From the NCBI GenBank assembly GCA_000827495.1, contig KN817578.1:176576-240575 (forward strand): a stretch of DNA of 64,000 nt. Reading direction: 5' to 3'. The position numbers were made by a program, and so were the translations under genes. Every line of letters starts with the position of its first letter. Positions within the stretch are counted from its first letter, which is position 1. The DNA comes from Hypholoma sublateritium FD-334 SS-4. Lineage: Eukaryota; Basidiomycota; Agaricomycetes; Agaricales; Strophariaceae. The notes beneath the pieces were generated by a model that worked only from the letters and a program-made list of their open reading frames with translations, was not told where the DNA came from and ran no database searches. Below, piece by piece: positions 43,346-54,215 of this stretch.

Positions 43346-45727
43346 ACTATTCAACCAGAACTGTACACCTACTAGCATCCAATTGATAGTTACTAGTGAA
43401 AATCGAGTGAACATGAGTACTTACACTGCCAGTACAGTGATGAGCCCGCGCTCACGCCATCCACGAAAATCGACGAAGACAATACTCCCGCGCTCTCTGC
43501 CTCATTCCCACGATCGCCGATGCACATTGCCCGACGCCGCTCCACGCATTTCTCGCACATTCTACTCCATTTCACGACATATTTACATTCCCCAACGACC
43601 TTCACCGGCATACATAGTATCCGAAACCAACGCGCACTTAGCAATCCACCGAAACACCGTACACGACAATCGACAAGCTGTTAAATTTAGGCGCCCGTAC
43701 ACGCGGTAATGCATTGCCTCTTCGTTCCATTACATCCAATGCTTGAGCGGCTGTTGGTGGTCACGCGGGTATAGCATCAAACGGGGTTAACGGCATGGTA
43801 GCGCCAGTTAACCCCTCGAGTGATTTCCTTTCATCGTACGTAGGGCTATAAATATCCTTTTTTTTGTTTTTTTTTTTGGATAGGATGAGTGTGAAAACAC
43901 GATCGGGAGGAGATGATGAAGGAAAGAGATAGAATACAGGTACACGCACGTGAGGGGTAGTGAGTGCGACCTCGGGCTTCAGCACAGGTGCATAGCAGGG
44001 CCCTCAGGATGGTAGCTTGAACGCGGGCGGGTGGGGCGCGTCGTCGTCGAGACAGAGCGTGTTGTGAGGGGAAACACACTTGAGCATGTGCGAGCACAAG
44101 CGGGTGCGCTGTGCGGTGGTGTCTATTCCCTTGTGAGCCGGTGGTAGGACGAGCCCGGGGGGTGGTATTTTGAACGTGAGGTGGGATTGATTATGCCGTG
44201 AGTCGTGAAACGTCTAGAGATTCGTCTAGGTGAGGAATTTTGGCGCAGGCGTTATGGCGTCATGAGAATGTGACACAGCAAACGTGGGCGCGGCCGCGAG
44301 TGCGAGCGGCGTGTAGAGCTGGCTTCAGCCGCTTGAAGTGGATCCGCGCGAGAGTGCGATCATGCATGGTGACCCAGCGCGTGACCGCGCAAGGCCGGGA
44401 CTGGGCAATGCGACGCTCCTCCAAGAAAGTGCGTGCATACCGTTGAGACCGTGCGCGGGCACGGGATTTTAGATGCCCGTGCGCGCCGCTGTGATGGATA
44501 TCGTGTACTGCAAGCGACAGAGGGCTGCGCAGCGCGCCTTGTTGGCGCGTCCTCCAACGGGCCTGCGTACGGCATGCTTCGCGCGTGTCTACGGGGCGGC
44601 GGTATCGATTCTGCCCCGGCCGGCCTTGGTATTTGCCATCATTTTCTCGTGGAGGAGTATGCGTTTCGGGAACGCTGACTATCGCGTCGGACAGCCACAG
44701 CAACATGTATGACGGCGTTGGCCATGTCGGCATTCCCGTGAGTCCCATAAGACGAGATCGCGCGTGTTTCTGGGTGCCTCAGAGAGATTGATTGTAACGG
44801 AGTCATGGTGCTGGTGTAATTGTCGCTGGGGAGGTCAGTGTGGTGTGATGTATGGGAGAGCAGCTTAGGAGGCGCGTCCATGCGAACTTTACGCGTTGAT
44901 GAGTCCGCGCTCACGCCAGCCACGAAATTCGACGAAGTCCATTAAATCACATGACTCGTTCCCGCTCCCCACCGCCTCTCGACGCCCATCGATACACAGC
45001 CCCGTCGCGCGTTTCAACTTCACAATTTGAACCTCCTGCCGCAGTATTACTGGTTTTCAACCTCCTGAGCTCGCCAATCCTCTATGACACACCCGCGCAT
45101 CGATGTTTCCCTCCAACTTGAATATAGACGCCCATATTTAATACGTACCTCATGCTCTCCCTCTCGACCGCCTTTTCTTGTTTACTTTTTCTTGAAATAT
45201 TTCCGGTTTCATATTTTGCAACATTCTATTTACTCATCCTCTTCTTTCATTACCATGTGGTTGTAAGATTTTTATCTACATATTAGAGTAATGTAGGTAT
45301 AAAAAGGCTGTAGAATCATGTACAAAAACAACTAACAATTAATAATTTTTCATTATGCACTGATTTCGTCGTTATACCTCTCGTACTCGCTCTCGCCCTC
45401 GTAAATTCATCGTATCGTACTATCGTCGCACCCCAGAGTGGTTCGAAGCTGACGCCGCAGCTTACACTCTCGCGTTTTCGGTTCCCGGTTGGCTAGACGC
45501 CGTGTAGGAACACCCTCGCACCCACACGCACCCTTAGTCAAGCTTCTGCGTATCTCGTTTCGTTTTATTTCATCTTTCTTTGTTTGCTCGTTGCCGTTGT
45601 TAGCACGCAGGACGCTTGCCAGCGTATCAGCGTTTACTGGCATTTTTAGTCGCCTGCCTCCAGCGAAATCGCGAGCGTGCGCCCCGAAATTGTGCCACTT
45701 CAACTTGGCTAGCCCAGACAGCCCGGA
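43346..45727. other. No gene; contains a direct repeat pair
   Basis: About 40 bp at 43437-43478 (GATGAGCCCGCGCTCACGCC …CGACGAAG) recurs at 44898-44938. A T-rich tract (GTTTTTTTTTTTT) lies at 43866-43878. The frames are not protein-like. Confidence 0.4.
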
Positions 45728-46318
45728 TCACCGGCACTGTGGCGACTGGACTGTGCGACAGTGTTTGACAATGATAGCATTGTAGAGGTTGCGGAAAGTG
45801 TCGAGGTCAGTGAGGAGATGTTCCTCGCCCCCACCGACGATGACGCGGACTGCGCGGTCATATAGAATGACCTGGTGATGTGTGGCGAGGTCCACCTCGG
45901 CGGTAAATTCCTTATCAATATTGTCACGATGTTTCCGAGGCTCGCGTTTGCGATGTGGAAAGAGGAAGGCGGTCGCGGCGATGGTGCGTTGCCACGCTGA
46001 AAGCCAGTCAGCGCGTGTGCGGACACGCCGTTTCGACTCAGGGATCGTAATGCTGATTTCCTTTCCTCCGAAGCGAGCTGTTCTCTTCTCTGTGACGGTG
46101 TCGTGTAGCTTCGGCGCGCGGTGGGCGGCGACGCAGCGTTGAGAACGTGTGCGGCGTGTGATGTGATATGGAGGGCACAGTACCTGTGTTGATGCGCGTG
46201 GCGCGCCTGCGGTGCGCAATGATGAACGCCGCCGCACTCTTACGGGACACCGTGCGAGCACGCTCTGAAAAGGGCGCCAGGTGCCTCCACTCGAGGTTGG
46301 CTCAGTTCTCCCTAACAC
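45728..46318 (-). CDS. Possible transposon-derived fragment
   Basis: A 196-codon minus frame whose second half reads RTRADWLSAWQRTIAATAFL, FPHRKREP, HHQVILYDRAVR and LTDLDTFRNLYNA. This pattern (Trp-rich start, FPHR, VI.YD.A.R) recalls proteins found next to retrotransposons in basidiomycete genomes, but I cannot name the family with certainty. The first 100 residues are basic and low-complexity and may not be coding. No nuclease or reverse-transcriptase motif is adjacent. Confidence 0.35.
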   Translation of the reverse strand: MLGRTEPTSSGGTWRPFQSVLARCPVRVRRRSSLRTAGAPRASTQVLCPPYHITRRTRSQRCVAAHRAPKLHDTVTEKRTARFGGKEISITIPESKRRVRTRADWLSAWQRTIAATAFLFPHRKREPRKHRDNIDKEFTAEVDLATHHQVILYDRAVRVIVGGGEEHLLTDLDTFRNLYNAIIVKHCRTVQSPQCR

Positions 46319-47526
46319 GCACGTGCGTCTGGTGCTGGTCTGGCGCGCCGGGCGGTGTGGTCGTCATGATACAGGAAACAGCGGCGGACTCGGAGTTGAT
46401 GCTTGCGCGCCGCGCGAGCGCGTCACGTGCTGCGACGTGCCGCAGAAAACTCGCCTGAAAGTCACGCTTTTTGAATTTCAGTCGAGTCCTCCCGTGTGAA
46501 TAATCCTCCTCGGGCTTCGGCCCAACCTCGGCCTTAAATATTAAATGTGGATCACGTTCAAATTACTTTCTTTATTTTCTATCCTGTCCATTTAGATTTT
46601 AAACATTACCAGAAGTAACTAGTTCAATGTATAGTAGTAACAAGTAACATAACCTCCAGTCAAGACCAGTCACCACGGGCAGCTATTGCACAATAACTTG
46701 ACGATATTGTGACAATACCGGTAAAACCAACTTAGGAAAAACATGAACGCCGATAGTGGCCGATAGTAGTACTGTAGCTTGACTGTAGCTGAACTACAGA
46801 ATGAAAGACCTGAAACTAAGTGCTCACTAGTGCACTGTTCAGTACTCAGTGCGCGCCCCAAACCCAGAACCAATCATTACCACACCAACGACCATTGGTG
46901 ACCTAACGTGACCAAACCCTGACCAAATCTCACCAAGCCCAGGATATGGGCAGCTGAACGTCGTACAACATTAATAGCTATTTAACCACACCTTGACCTT
47001 CTGCTACCAAAGCTTGGAAAGGCCACACCATACCCTGGTTCTATGCAAGCAAAACTAACACACACATCGTTGCCATTTTCCAACGGAAAATAACGTCATA
47101 GAGCTGTCTGACTAGTGTAAGTATGCGCGACATACACGCGGGCCGTGGAACTGAAGACGGAACGCGGCGCCTCCAGTGTGGTGAGCACGCACCTGGCCCG
47201 CTATGACGGCGCGCGGCCAGCATTCTGAGGTGGCAGTGTCTGGGACGTGCTGCAGCATGCGGGGCTTGCGCGCTTTCGCGGTCAGCGGGTGAGCCGGTGA
47301 GGCGTGAACGCGTGAACGTGTGCGGTGCGGTGTGCGTGCACTCAGCCCCATCTACGCAGTAGATGAACCGCACGTTCGCCCCGGGTGAGGAGCATGCTGT
47401 GAATGCCGCCGCTATTTGATTGCGCGCCCATATACATGCACTGAATCGAAGAAACCCAGGCTCGGCGCCTGCGCGGTGTGTTGCAAAACAAGCGACCTAT
47501 TGCAAGTGCAATTATGTACAATCTAA
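46319..47526. other. No gene; element-like AT-rich middle
   Basis: From about 46500 (TCGGCCTTAAATATTAAATG) the DNA becomes AT-rich and shares that end with 29899. From 47500 it matches the 3' flank of the F-box genes (ATCTAATTACGATG, also at 13230). Confidence 0.4.
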
Positions 47527-49116
47527 TTACGATGCTCGTCCCGAGCCAGTAATCTGCGAATTTGGTGTGACCCACTTGTTAACCTTTTGCGGGGGGGCCG
47601 TACTACATATGTATTCGCGAATCTCTCCAACTCCGCGCTGTCGCCAGCGCACCTTCAAACCCACTGCCTTTCTGAGCAGTGCCATGTTCGGGAGGACGTC
47701 CAGGGTCTCCTCCGTGAAATCTATGACACCAATCGCATGCCCACGCATGATGCGCGCCTTGACAAATTTGGACACAGGGTCGCGAACGCCGTCAGCCGCG
47801 AGCGCAGGAGAGTGGAACGACAGAAGCTTGAGCGTTTTGAGCACAGGAAACCCGATTCTGGGCCCCGTGTCCGCGTCTTTGCGGAGCGACCAGGCGCGGA
47901 GATGGCGGAGCGAGTATTTGTCAGTTGCGATGGTCTTGACGGAAGGGAGGCATGTCATGAACGTGGTAAATACAGGGATGGGACGTTTCACACCGGTGAT
48001 CCTGATGCCACACCAGGTGACATCGGAAAGGCCGGGCAGGGAAAATTCGCGCAGAAGCGTGGTAAGTGTGTGGGTTGGAATCATTTGCTCCAAAGAGAAG
48101 TCAACGGAGAATTCGAATGTGGGTCCGTCAGGGTGACTTGCGGTCTTGAGTATAAAGCTACCCACCACAATAGTAAGCCAAAGCTTCTGGGGCGTATGGT
48201 CAACAAAGTGAGACTGCGCATAGGCGGATAAGGTTCGGATGATAGGTGTGGATGTGATTTTCTTGTCAATTTCCCAGAGGTCTATCGACTGTGCCGCAAA
48301 GGTCAATGAACAAGTAGGCGGGATGTATATGTGGTCCAGTAGTGCCAATGTGTGTGGAGTCAGTGCGGCAGCGAAGTTTACATTTAGGTGCGCGAGTTTG
48401 GGCAACGAAACGAGAGAGCATGTTGAAGTTGTATGGCCAACTCGGGTCAGGTCAAGTCGGAGATTGACCAGGTTATTGGTCGACATAAGTACCTTGAGCA
48501 TTTCGGAGACTGTCAGTTCCACGCTGAGATCCATGGAACAAAGCTGACGCAGCCACGATGATGGGGCTGTACTAAAAGTGTGCCTATGTCCGCTAAAACG
48601 TAACTCGCGTAGCATCGGGGCACTCCCACCAAAAAGAGAGGTGAATATGTGGTTCTCCTTGCCGCAGTCCCACGTATAGATGATGTCGAATGACTCTAGG
48701 TGCGGGGCGGGGCGCAATAGTACCGACCATTGAGCTAGCCGCCCAGATCCATAACGTATAGTTACTTCAAGTTTCTGAATTCGTCCCCACTGCTTGCCTA
48801 TGACGGTCAGGACATCTCTCGTGCAGGGTGAATATTTGTTAGTTTTCATCCACAGCAACGCCTTCCCACTCCTGCGGATGAGTTCGCGCCTCCCCCTGGC
48901 TGTGCGCCAAAGACCGTGATCAAGGTCAAAGAGATGTGCCCAAATAGAAGTTGTGCTAAGCATAAAGCTCCGCCAGCTGTGGCACACGCGAGATGTGGCT
49001 AGAGTCGTCTCCAGCGCTCCATAGTCCTCGAACATGTCGGCGTTGATCTTGACGATGCACCATAGGATGTCGAAATCGAGGCGTTGAATGGGGGAATTGA
49101 CTGGGAGCGCAGACAT
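47527..49116 (-). CDS. F-box/LRR-type protein, copy F
   Basis: A 529-codon frame beginning MSALPVNSPIQRLDFDILWC, close to copy A at the start. The F-box motif (LATSRVCHSWRSFML, SIWAHLFDLDHGLW) and leucine-rich strands (LRELRFSGH, LVNLRLDL, LAHLNVNF) are intact. It ends shortly after YICSTAPPQKVNKWV. This is the only F-box copy beside an apparently intact NTPase: the NTPase stop (49469) is 352 bp upstream of this ATG on the same strand, with the conserved CACGTG in the gap. The two could share regulation or be transcribed separately from that gap. Confidence 0.82.
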   Translation of the reverse strand: MSALPVNSPIQRLDFDILWCIVKINADMFEDYGALETTLATSRVCHSWRSFMLSTTSIWAHLFDLDHGLWRTARGRRELIRRSGKALLWMKTNKYSPCTRDVLTVIGKQWGRIQKLEVTIRYGSGRLAQWSVLLRPAPHLESFDIIYTWDCGKENHIFTSLFGGSAPMLRELRFSGHRHTFSTAPSSWLRQLCSMDLSVELTVSEMLKVLMSTNNLVNLRLDLTRVGHTTSTCSLVSLPKLAHLNVNFAAALTPHTLALLDHIYIPPTCSLTFAAQSIDLWEIDKKITSTPIIRTLSAYAQSHFVDHTPQKLWLTIVVGSFILKTASHPDGPTFEFSVDFSLEQMIPTHTLTTLLREFSLPGLSDVTWCGIRITGVKRPIPVFTTFMTCLPSVKTIATDKYSLRHLRAWSLRKDADTGPRIGFPVLKTLKLLSFHSPALAADGVRDPVSKFVKARIMRGHAIGVIDFTEETLDVLPNMALLRKAVGLKVRWRQRGVGEIREYICSTAPPQKVNKWVTPNSQITGSGRAS

Positions 49117-49259
49117 TGTAGTTTAGAAATGTGTCCCCGGAGCTTTCGATGAGGATTAAAGTGGTGAAGTACTGAGCTGCAAAACGGTTCAAGCAAGGTG
49201 GAAGTTCGAACCGGCCAAGAACTGGCGGGCATAGATGTCCGCTGATTCGAACCATCAGT

Positions 49260-49265
49260 CACGTG
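49260..49265. promoter_or_regulatory. Conserved CACGTG upstream of F-box copy F
   Basis: ACCATCAGTCACGTGAGCAA, 144 bp before the ATG at 49116 and 204 bp after the NTPase stop. Confidence 0.55.
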
Positions 49266-49468
49266 AGCAATGGTCCAGACCTTGAGACGGGGACGAACAT
49301 CCAGCGCGCCAGGGGGCAAGGGCGCGCTAGCAGTCGTGATCGCTCGTAGAAAAGCGGTCCGTCTACCACGCCCATATTATCCGTGACGCGCGCGAGCGAC
49401 TCGCCCTCCAGCGCAAAGTGAAACCGTAACTCTTGTAGTTCACCCCCAACCAACCTTCAGCGTGTAAA

Positions 49469-51305
49469 CTACATAAAATATATTATCGGTCGTACAATCA
49501 AGTGCACTAACAGCAGGACAACCAAGAACGCACGGCGCAGCACCCTGCTTTTCAACAGGCGCCGCACCAAGAATCGGCATAGCGTCCGCGCGAGCCCATT
49601 GCCGCACTGTACGATTTTTGTCACAATATACCGCGAGGGTGAGTACGCAATACCCCAATCGCAAGTTGGCGTACGCACCGAGTTCGACACGCACCGCAGG
49701 TACGCGAAGAGCCACCGCTCGTTGTACAAGCGGGGCAGCATGTATTCCATCTTGAGCGAAAAGAGGCATTTCCCGAGCGTCCACGCGCCGTTCGCCTGCG
49801 AGACGAACACGCCTTCGCATTCGAGGTGTTTTGCATGCTCTGTGCGACCTGCTTCCGCTTATATCATTAAGCATAAACCCACAGAAGCAATAAACGCACA
49901 CCCACCTCCAGGCAAGCCCCTCCTCCGCATCGATCCCCGCGCGATCCGCGCGCACCACGCCGCGCGGTCCATATAGTATTCCCCCGCGCGCGTCTCGTCG
50001 CACAGAAAGTCCGGGAGGGACGCGTGCAAGAAGCGCATCGCACCCCCGGGCGAGCACGCGACGACCGCGGCCAGCGGCGCGAGCGCGGCGTGCACGTCCC
50101 CTGCGTCGATGCCCAGGGTATACGCGCACTGCGCGACGTCCAGCGCGCCCGCGACGGAAAACAGTGCCCACGCCAGGACGCGCAGCGCGTCCGCGTGCGT
50201 GCGTACCGCGCACGCGAGGATGCGCATGTACAGCGCGTCGAGCGGCGCGAACGGCATGGAGCAAGGAGAATGGCCGGCGGCGGGGCGCGCCCCGCGCACG
50301 ACGGCGAGCTGCGCGGCGGGGTGCGCGTCTGGGGAGGCGACGAAGCGCATCGCCACCGCCGCGAAGACGAACTGTCCAGACGAACGCGACACGATGCCCT
50401 CCACCGCCGCGCGGGGGGGCCACGCGGCGCCGAGCATGTCGCCGAGCGGGTGTGTCGTGTGTATGTGCGCAAACGCCGCGCGGACGAAGCGCCGGATGTC
50501 GTCGCCCGGCGCGTAGTCGTCGTCGTCCAAAGAAATGGAGCGCAGGGCGCCAGCGATGCACGGCTCCCTGAACGCTGCGAGCAGATGCGGCTCCGCGCGG
50601 CTCGCGAAGAGCACGCGCACCGGGTACGCGCATGAGCGGAGCACGGCGCCCACGGCGGTGACGAGGCGCGCCTGCGCCGCGCGCTCCGTGCACTCGTCGA
50701 CGCCGTCGAGGAGGAGCACGAGCGGCGCATGTGCCCGCGCGGTGCGCCTCAGCTCGCAGAGCGGCGCGAACACCAGCGCGCTGAGCTGTGTCTCGAGCGA
50801 CTTGTCGAAGATCAGCGGATCGGCGTGGATCACAGCGACGACGACGGGATGTAGCTCCGGGATCGCCGCGATCAGCTGCACGACGAGGGTCGCGACGACG
50901 GGGCCGATCTTATTCCGCGTGGGGTCCGCGCGGAAGAAGAAGAAGCGCGCGATGGGGATGCCGGCGTCGAGGCAGTGCTGCACGATCGAGCGGGCGATGG
51001 CGGACTTTCCCGCGCCGGCCGCGCCGTGGAGCCAGAGAGTGCGCTCGGTTTGCGAGGCGGCCTGCGCAATCCATTCGCGTATGTCGCACAGAACGGCCGT
51101 GCGTGTGTCCGGGTGGCATTTCGGCGCGTCGAAGCTGTCCGCGGCGTCGAACGCGGAGGTGGCGACGTGCAGGAGTAGGTGATTGAAGCCGTCTGTGGGT
51201 TTGTGGGCGGGTCGATAGTCAGTAAATCAGGAACTCGGCACAATAATGAAATGACCACGCACCCGCGCCTGATAATATAGCTCCGTGGCACTTGGAGTTG
51301 GGCAT
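49469..51305 (-). CDS. NACHT/STAND NTPase with C-terminal membrane helix
   Basis: Exons 51305-51263, 51192-49906 and 49839-49469 (introns of 70 and 66 bp) give exactly 566 codons plus stop. Walker A is GAAGAGKSAI (residues about 75), Walker B LVLLLDGVDEC, then the LFASRAEPHL strand, LDALYMRIL and the winged-helix end AMRFLHASLPDFLCDE. STAND NTPases of this kind act as nucleotide-driven switches in fungal allorecognition and cell death. Unusual points: only about 60 residues precede the P-loop region, there are no ankyrin, TPR or WD repeats, and the protein ends in a hydrophobic helix (FLVVLLLVHLIVRPIIYF). The exon 1 donor is confirmed by its conservation in the module D pseudogene. GC content and Ala/Arg codon use are far higher than in the adjacent F-box gene. 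Confidence 0.82.
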
Positions 51306-51794
51306 GATAAATGCACAGGAGAGCGGAGCGTACTGAATATGTGCTGCCTGGTGTATAAAGAACACTAGAAAGAAAGACGCCACAGTTAAACTCGTCGTTC
51401 GGCTAAAGCTTAGCCGTGGTGAACGGGAAAAGCGACAGATGGGTATAACACGAGTGATATTTTCTCTCCAGTCGTGCATCCTGGTGGCGGGGGTTTCCGT
51501 CACCCCGCTCGCGTCGTCTGTATAGCATGGCGGTCTCTGAACTTTGGGGGGACAGACCGGTGTCAGCCGGCGGGATGTAGTTACATCATCAGCGTAGCCG
51601 GCACCCGGCACGCATTCGACGGAGCGCGTTGCGTCTGCAGCTCGATGCTGTGTGCGCACGCCCTCGACACAATCAATACTCTGAAATACGACGAGGAATC
51701 ATGGTTCTGGACATGACGCGTGACGCGTGGGGGAGCAAGCTTATAGTCGCCGAGAACGTGCCATTTACGCGCCAAACCAGGCAGTCTCGGACGA
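51306..51794. other. NTPase 5' flank, no gene
   Basis: No domain-bearing frame; presumably promoter and spacer. Confidence 0.4.
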
Positions 51795-52400
51795 TAAGTC
51801 TAAGTAATGAAGCATAATAGCAACCGAGCGCAGGCCGAGTAGCCCTGTAAGAGCTGCACCAATTGCATTCTAGATACCGGTCGAGGCATATGAAATACCA
51901 GCAGCTCCTTGCTGGACGCAGAATCCGCCCGTTCAACAAGCCGCGTCAATGCCCATGAATGGGCCGTGTGGCTCATTTGGCGCAGGCTCGCCTCCATCTC
52001 CCTTCGCTTGTCCTTCGTATAGACCTCGACGACGCGCTCCACGTGACCTCGTTCATCGGCGGCGCGCACACCGAACCCGCAAGCGCGGCATTGAGGTCCA
52101 GCCTCTCGTCCACGACGTCATTGACAGCGCCGCCCCTCACTAGGACCGTGATCTCGCAGATGAGCGTCCGCCGTCGTGAGCTTGGAGGCCTACACAAAAA
52201 TCCTACGCGGATGGCAGCAATGCAGCATGCAGTGCGGAACACGGACGAAATACCTCGAGGGACTCAATGCTGCGGTACGTCACTGCGCACGACCACTCTA
52301 CTGCACCAATGCACTGGAGGAGACACGCCGGGGTCGTGGACGAGGACAGGCGGTGGCGCAGGGTGCCCCCGCGCAAGAACACTGCACCGAGCATCGCCCA
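51795..52400 (-). pseudogene. MIF4G-like family relic
   Basis: Minus-strand fragments match the family at 60.1-64 kb in order. They are LLQCIGAVEWSCAVTYRSIE (for LLGCIGSIEQKCAAYRG), then DVVDERLDLNAALAGSVCAP, then ELLVFHMPRPVSRMQLVQLL. The first exon is missing and frames are shifted, so it is 5'-truncated and dead. It lies about 0.5 kb upstream of the intact NTPase. Confidence 0.7.
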
Positions 52401-52664
52401 TTCCTAATCCACGTTAACCTCCCTGCCACGTGCATTGCACATAAAAAAATACCTTTACCCCCGCATGTAGAACGCAGGACTCTCCCTAATCACCACCCGT
52501 TTTTAACAACAATTTGTTAGAACAAAATCGCGGAACGATGAAATTAAGGCGTGATATTGACGTTTACTGAATTATAACCGCTCAAATGTATGCCACATCC
52601 ACTAAACCCAGACTCTCTAAGCACTATATCCTGACCCACTTCCTCCCCAACTACGCAAGACCAC

Positions 52665-53106
52665 TCAAGCGGAGAGGTTAATGGGAGTGCAACCGGTAGC
52701 AACGACGCCGTCTGCAAAATTACATTAACGGCCAATAAATAGCACTGTTCGAAAAACTCACTGAAGCTGTTATCAGTGCAGCACGCAGCCTGCGCCGAGC
52801 TACGTTCGCCGTAAAAAATGCGATTTAGCAATGCGAGTTCAAACGGAAAATCCAAAAGACTGACCATGAGTTGCCCGAGACAGCAATAGCGCTAATGGGA
52901 CTGCAGGTCAACCCGACCTGCGCAGTCACGTCCTGGAGGACGATACCCAAGACACCGAGAAGCGCCGCGGCGGCGGGCGCGTCCGCATTCTGGACACTGT
53001 TGCAGCACTGAAGGGAGCCAGTGTTGCACTGGGACGACGCGCCGCTAGCAGCGGCAAAAGCGGCGAGCGCGAGGGTGGTAAGCGTGGAGAGGGTAGTGAA
53101 CTGCAT
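52665..53106 (-). CDS. Class I hydrophobin, copy 3
   Basis: Exons 53106-52865, 52799-52762 and 52711-52665 give 108 residues. The signal peptide is [20 protein letters not shown]; the cysteine pattern is SQCN, LQCCNS, LTCSP, NSC, ACCTDN and TGCTP. The donor of intron 1 is GTCAGT instead of the GTGAG form of its paralogues. The loop (NADAPAAAALLGVLG) groups it with copies 1 and 4. It lies on the minus strand, opposite to copies 1 and 2. Confidence 0.92.
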
Positions 53107-53358
53107 ATTTGAGTAGGAGTAAGGAGAACGAGGTGTAGTTGAGCGGGTGATTGGAGTGGTAGACGTGGAACGAGGGTGTTCGAGTGAGGTTTGCAGAATG
53201 CGCTGTGGGTTTATATATGTTGGAGGGATGTCCGTGCGCTGCAGCAAACGGAGCTAAATTCAGGCTAGCAATTTGGGGCAGACGGTGAACCGCAAGCGAT
53301 GGGACCCTGCACGCGCACAGCCGGTGCGTACCGTCCGACGCTAATGCAGCTTCTAATT
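53107..53358 (-). promoter_or_regulatory. Hydrophobin promoter block (copy 3)
   Basis: Inverted copy of the block seen at 19852-20100. TATATAAA (53217-53210, minus) lies 111 bp before the ATG. Distal end: TCCGACGCTAATGCAGCTTC. Confidence 0.65.
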
Positions 53359-54117
53359 TAAACAAGAAATATTAGGCGGGGAAATTGGCTCAAAATTAAT
53401 CCTTCAGACGAAATTTCAGGAATCCGGATTGTCTTCAGTTCGTAGAGTATATACAACTATCGATGAGCACAGTAAGTGCAGCGATCTTCGATTGTATAAA
53501 TGTCTAGTGTTGCGGATGATAGTACGATCCGGCACTCTAAGTCGGTGCAGGAGCTGTAGTGGGGCGCCTACCAGCCCGACGCTACTGCAACTCTTGAGAC
53601 ATGTTTTCCGTACGATATCAGAGAACAGATGTTGTTAACCTCGTCGAATCGCCCACGCAGTTCTTCTTTAAGAATCCATTTCTCAGTACTAAGCCACGTA
53701 AAACATCAATTTACCTTTCGCTGCAGATTTTTGCCAGACACCCACGCGGTCTTCATCTGTGACATACCACAGCTTTAGACTAGAAATGTGGTTCCATCCC
53801 CCGATTATTCGTACATACCACTGGCTCTGATCACCAACGACAATATAGGGAAAGGAAGCGCGTTCACTTCACATCGCATGCCCGCATGCGCTTGCGCAGG
53901 TGTCCAACGTTCATCCCACGCGGTGGAGAATCCTTAGCTGGCGATGTTGATCGTGGTGCGCATGCCTTCAGCGGCGCGAGCGGGGCGTCCGTCAGCGGTG
54001 CTGAGGATAGCTGGCATGCGGGTATGTGGGTACGATCCGACACATTGCCATTCATCCTCGTCACGATATGTACCGGCAGTGATTGACCCATATTAATCAA
54101 TCTGACCGGGGCGCGCC
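53359..54117. repeat. Upstream part of a duplicated hydrophobin unit
   Basis: 53640-53966 is colinear with 58340-58652: the TACTAAG/TACTGAG region, a CATACCAC.GCTT stretch, then the dispersed repeat AGGAAGCGC…GCGCTTGCGCAGG…GGCGATGTTGATCGTGGTGC. Together with the hydrophobins below them these form a duplicated unit of about 1.4 kb. Confidence 0.55.
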
Positions 54118-54215
54118 CATCGATAGCTCTTTGCTCGTAGCACTTGAGAAAGTCCACGCGGCGTCACGGCAATTCATACCCATCCATGGCATCGATACAG
54201 CGGCAGCGTCAGTTG
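54118..54215 (+). pseudogene. Fragment of the second-family F-box gene
   Basis: CATCGATAGCTCTTTGCTCG at 54118 matches the 5' flank of the 38.3-kb gene. It is joined directly to coding sequence for QFIPIHGIDT (QFLPIHGIDT in the gene, at about residue 82). The F-box part, some 260 bp, is missing. A small deleted relic. Confidence 0.6.

Noticed and set aside
49440..50693. 417-codon minus frame overlapping the NTPase
   Set aside because: Arg-rich shadow of the real NTPase frame, created by its high GC content.
49906..51305. NTPase and F-box copy F as one fused gene
   Set aside because: A clear stop at 49469, a 352-bp gap and the conserved CACGTG in the gap indicate separate genes.
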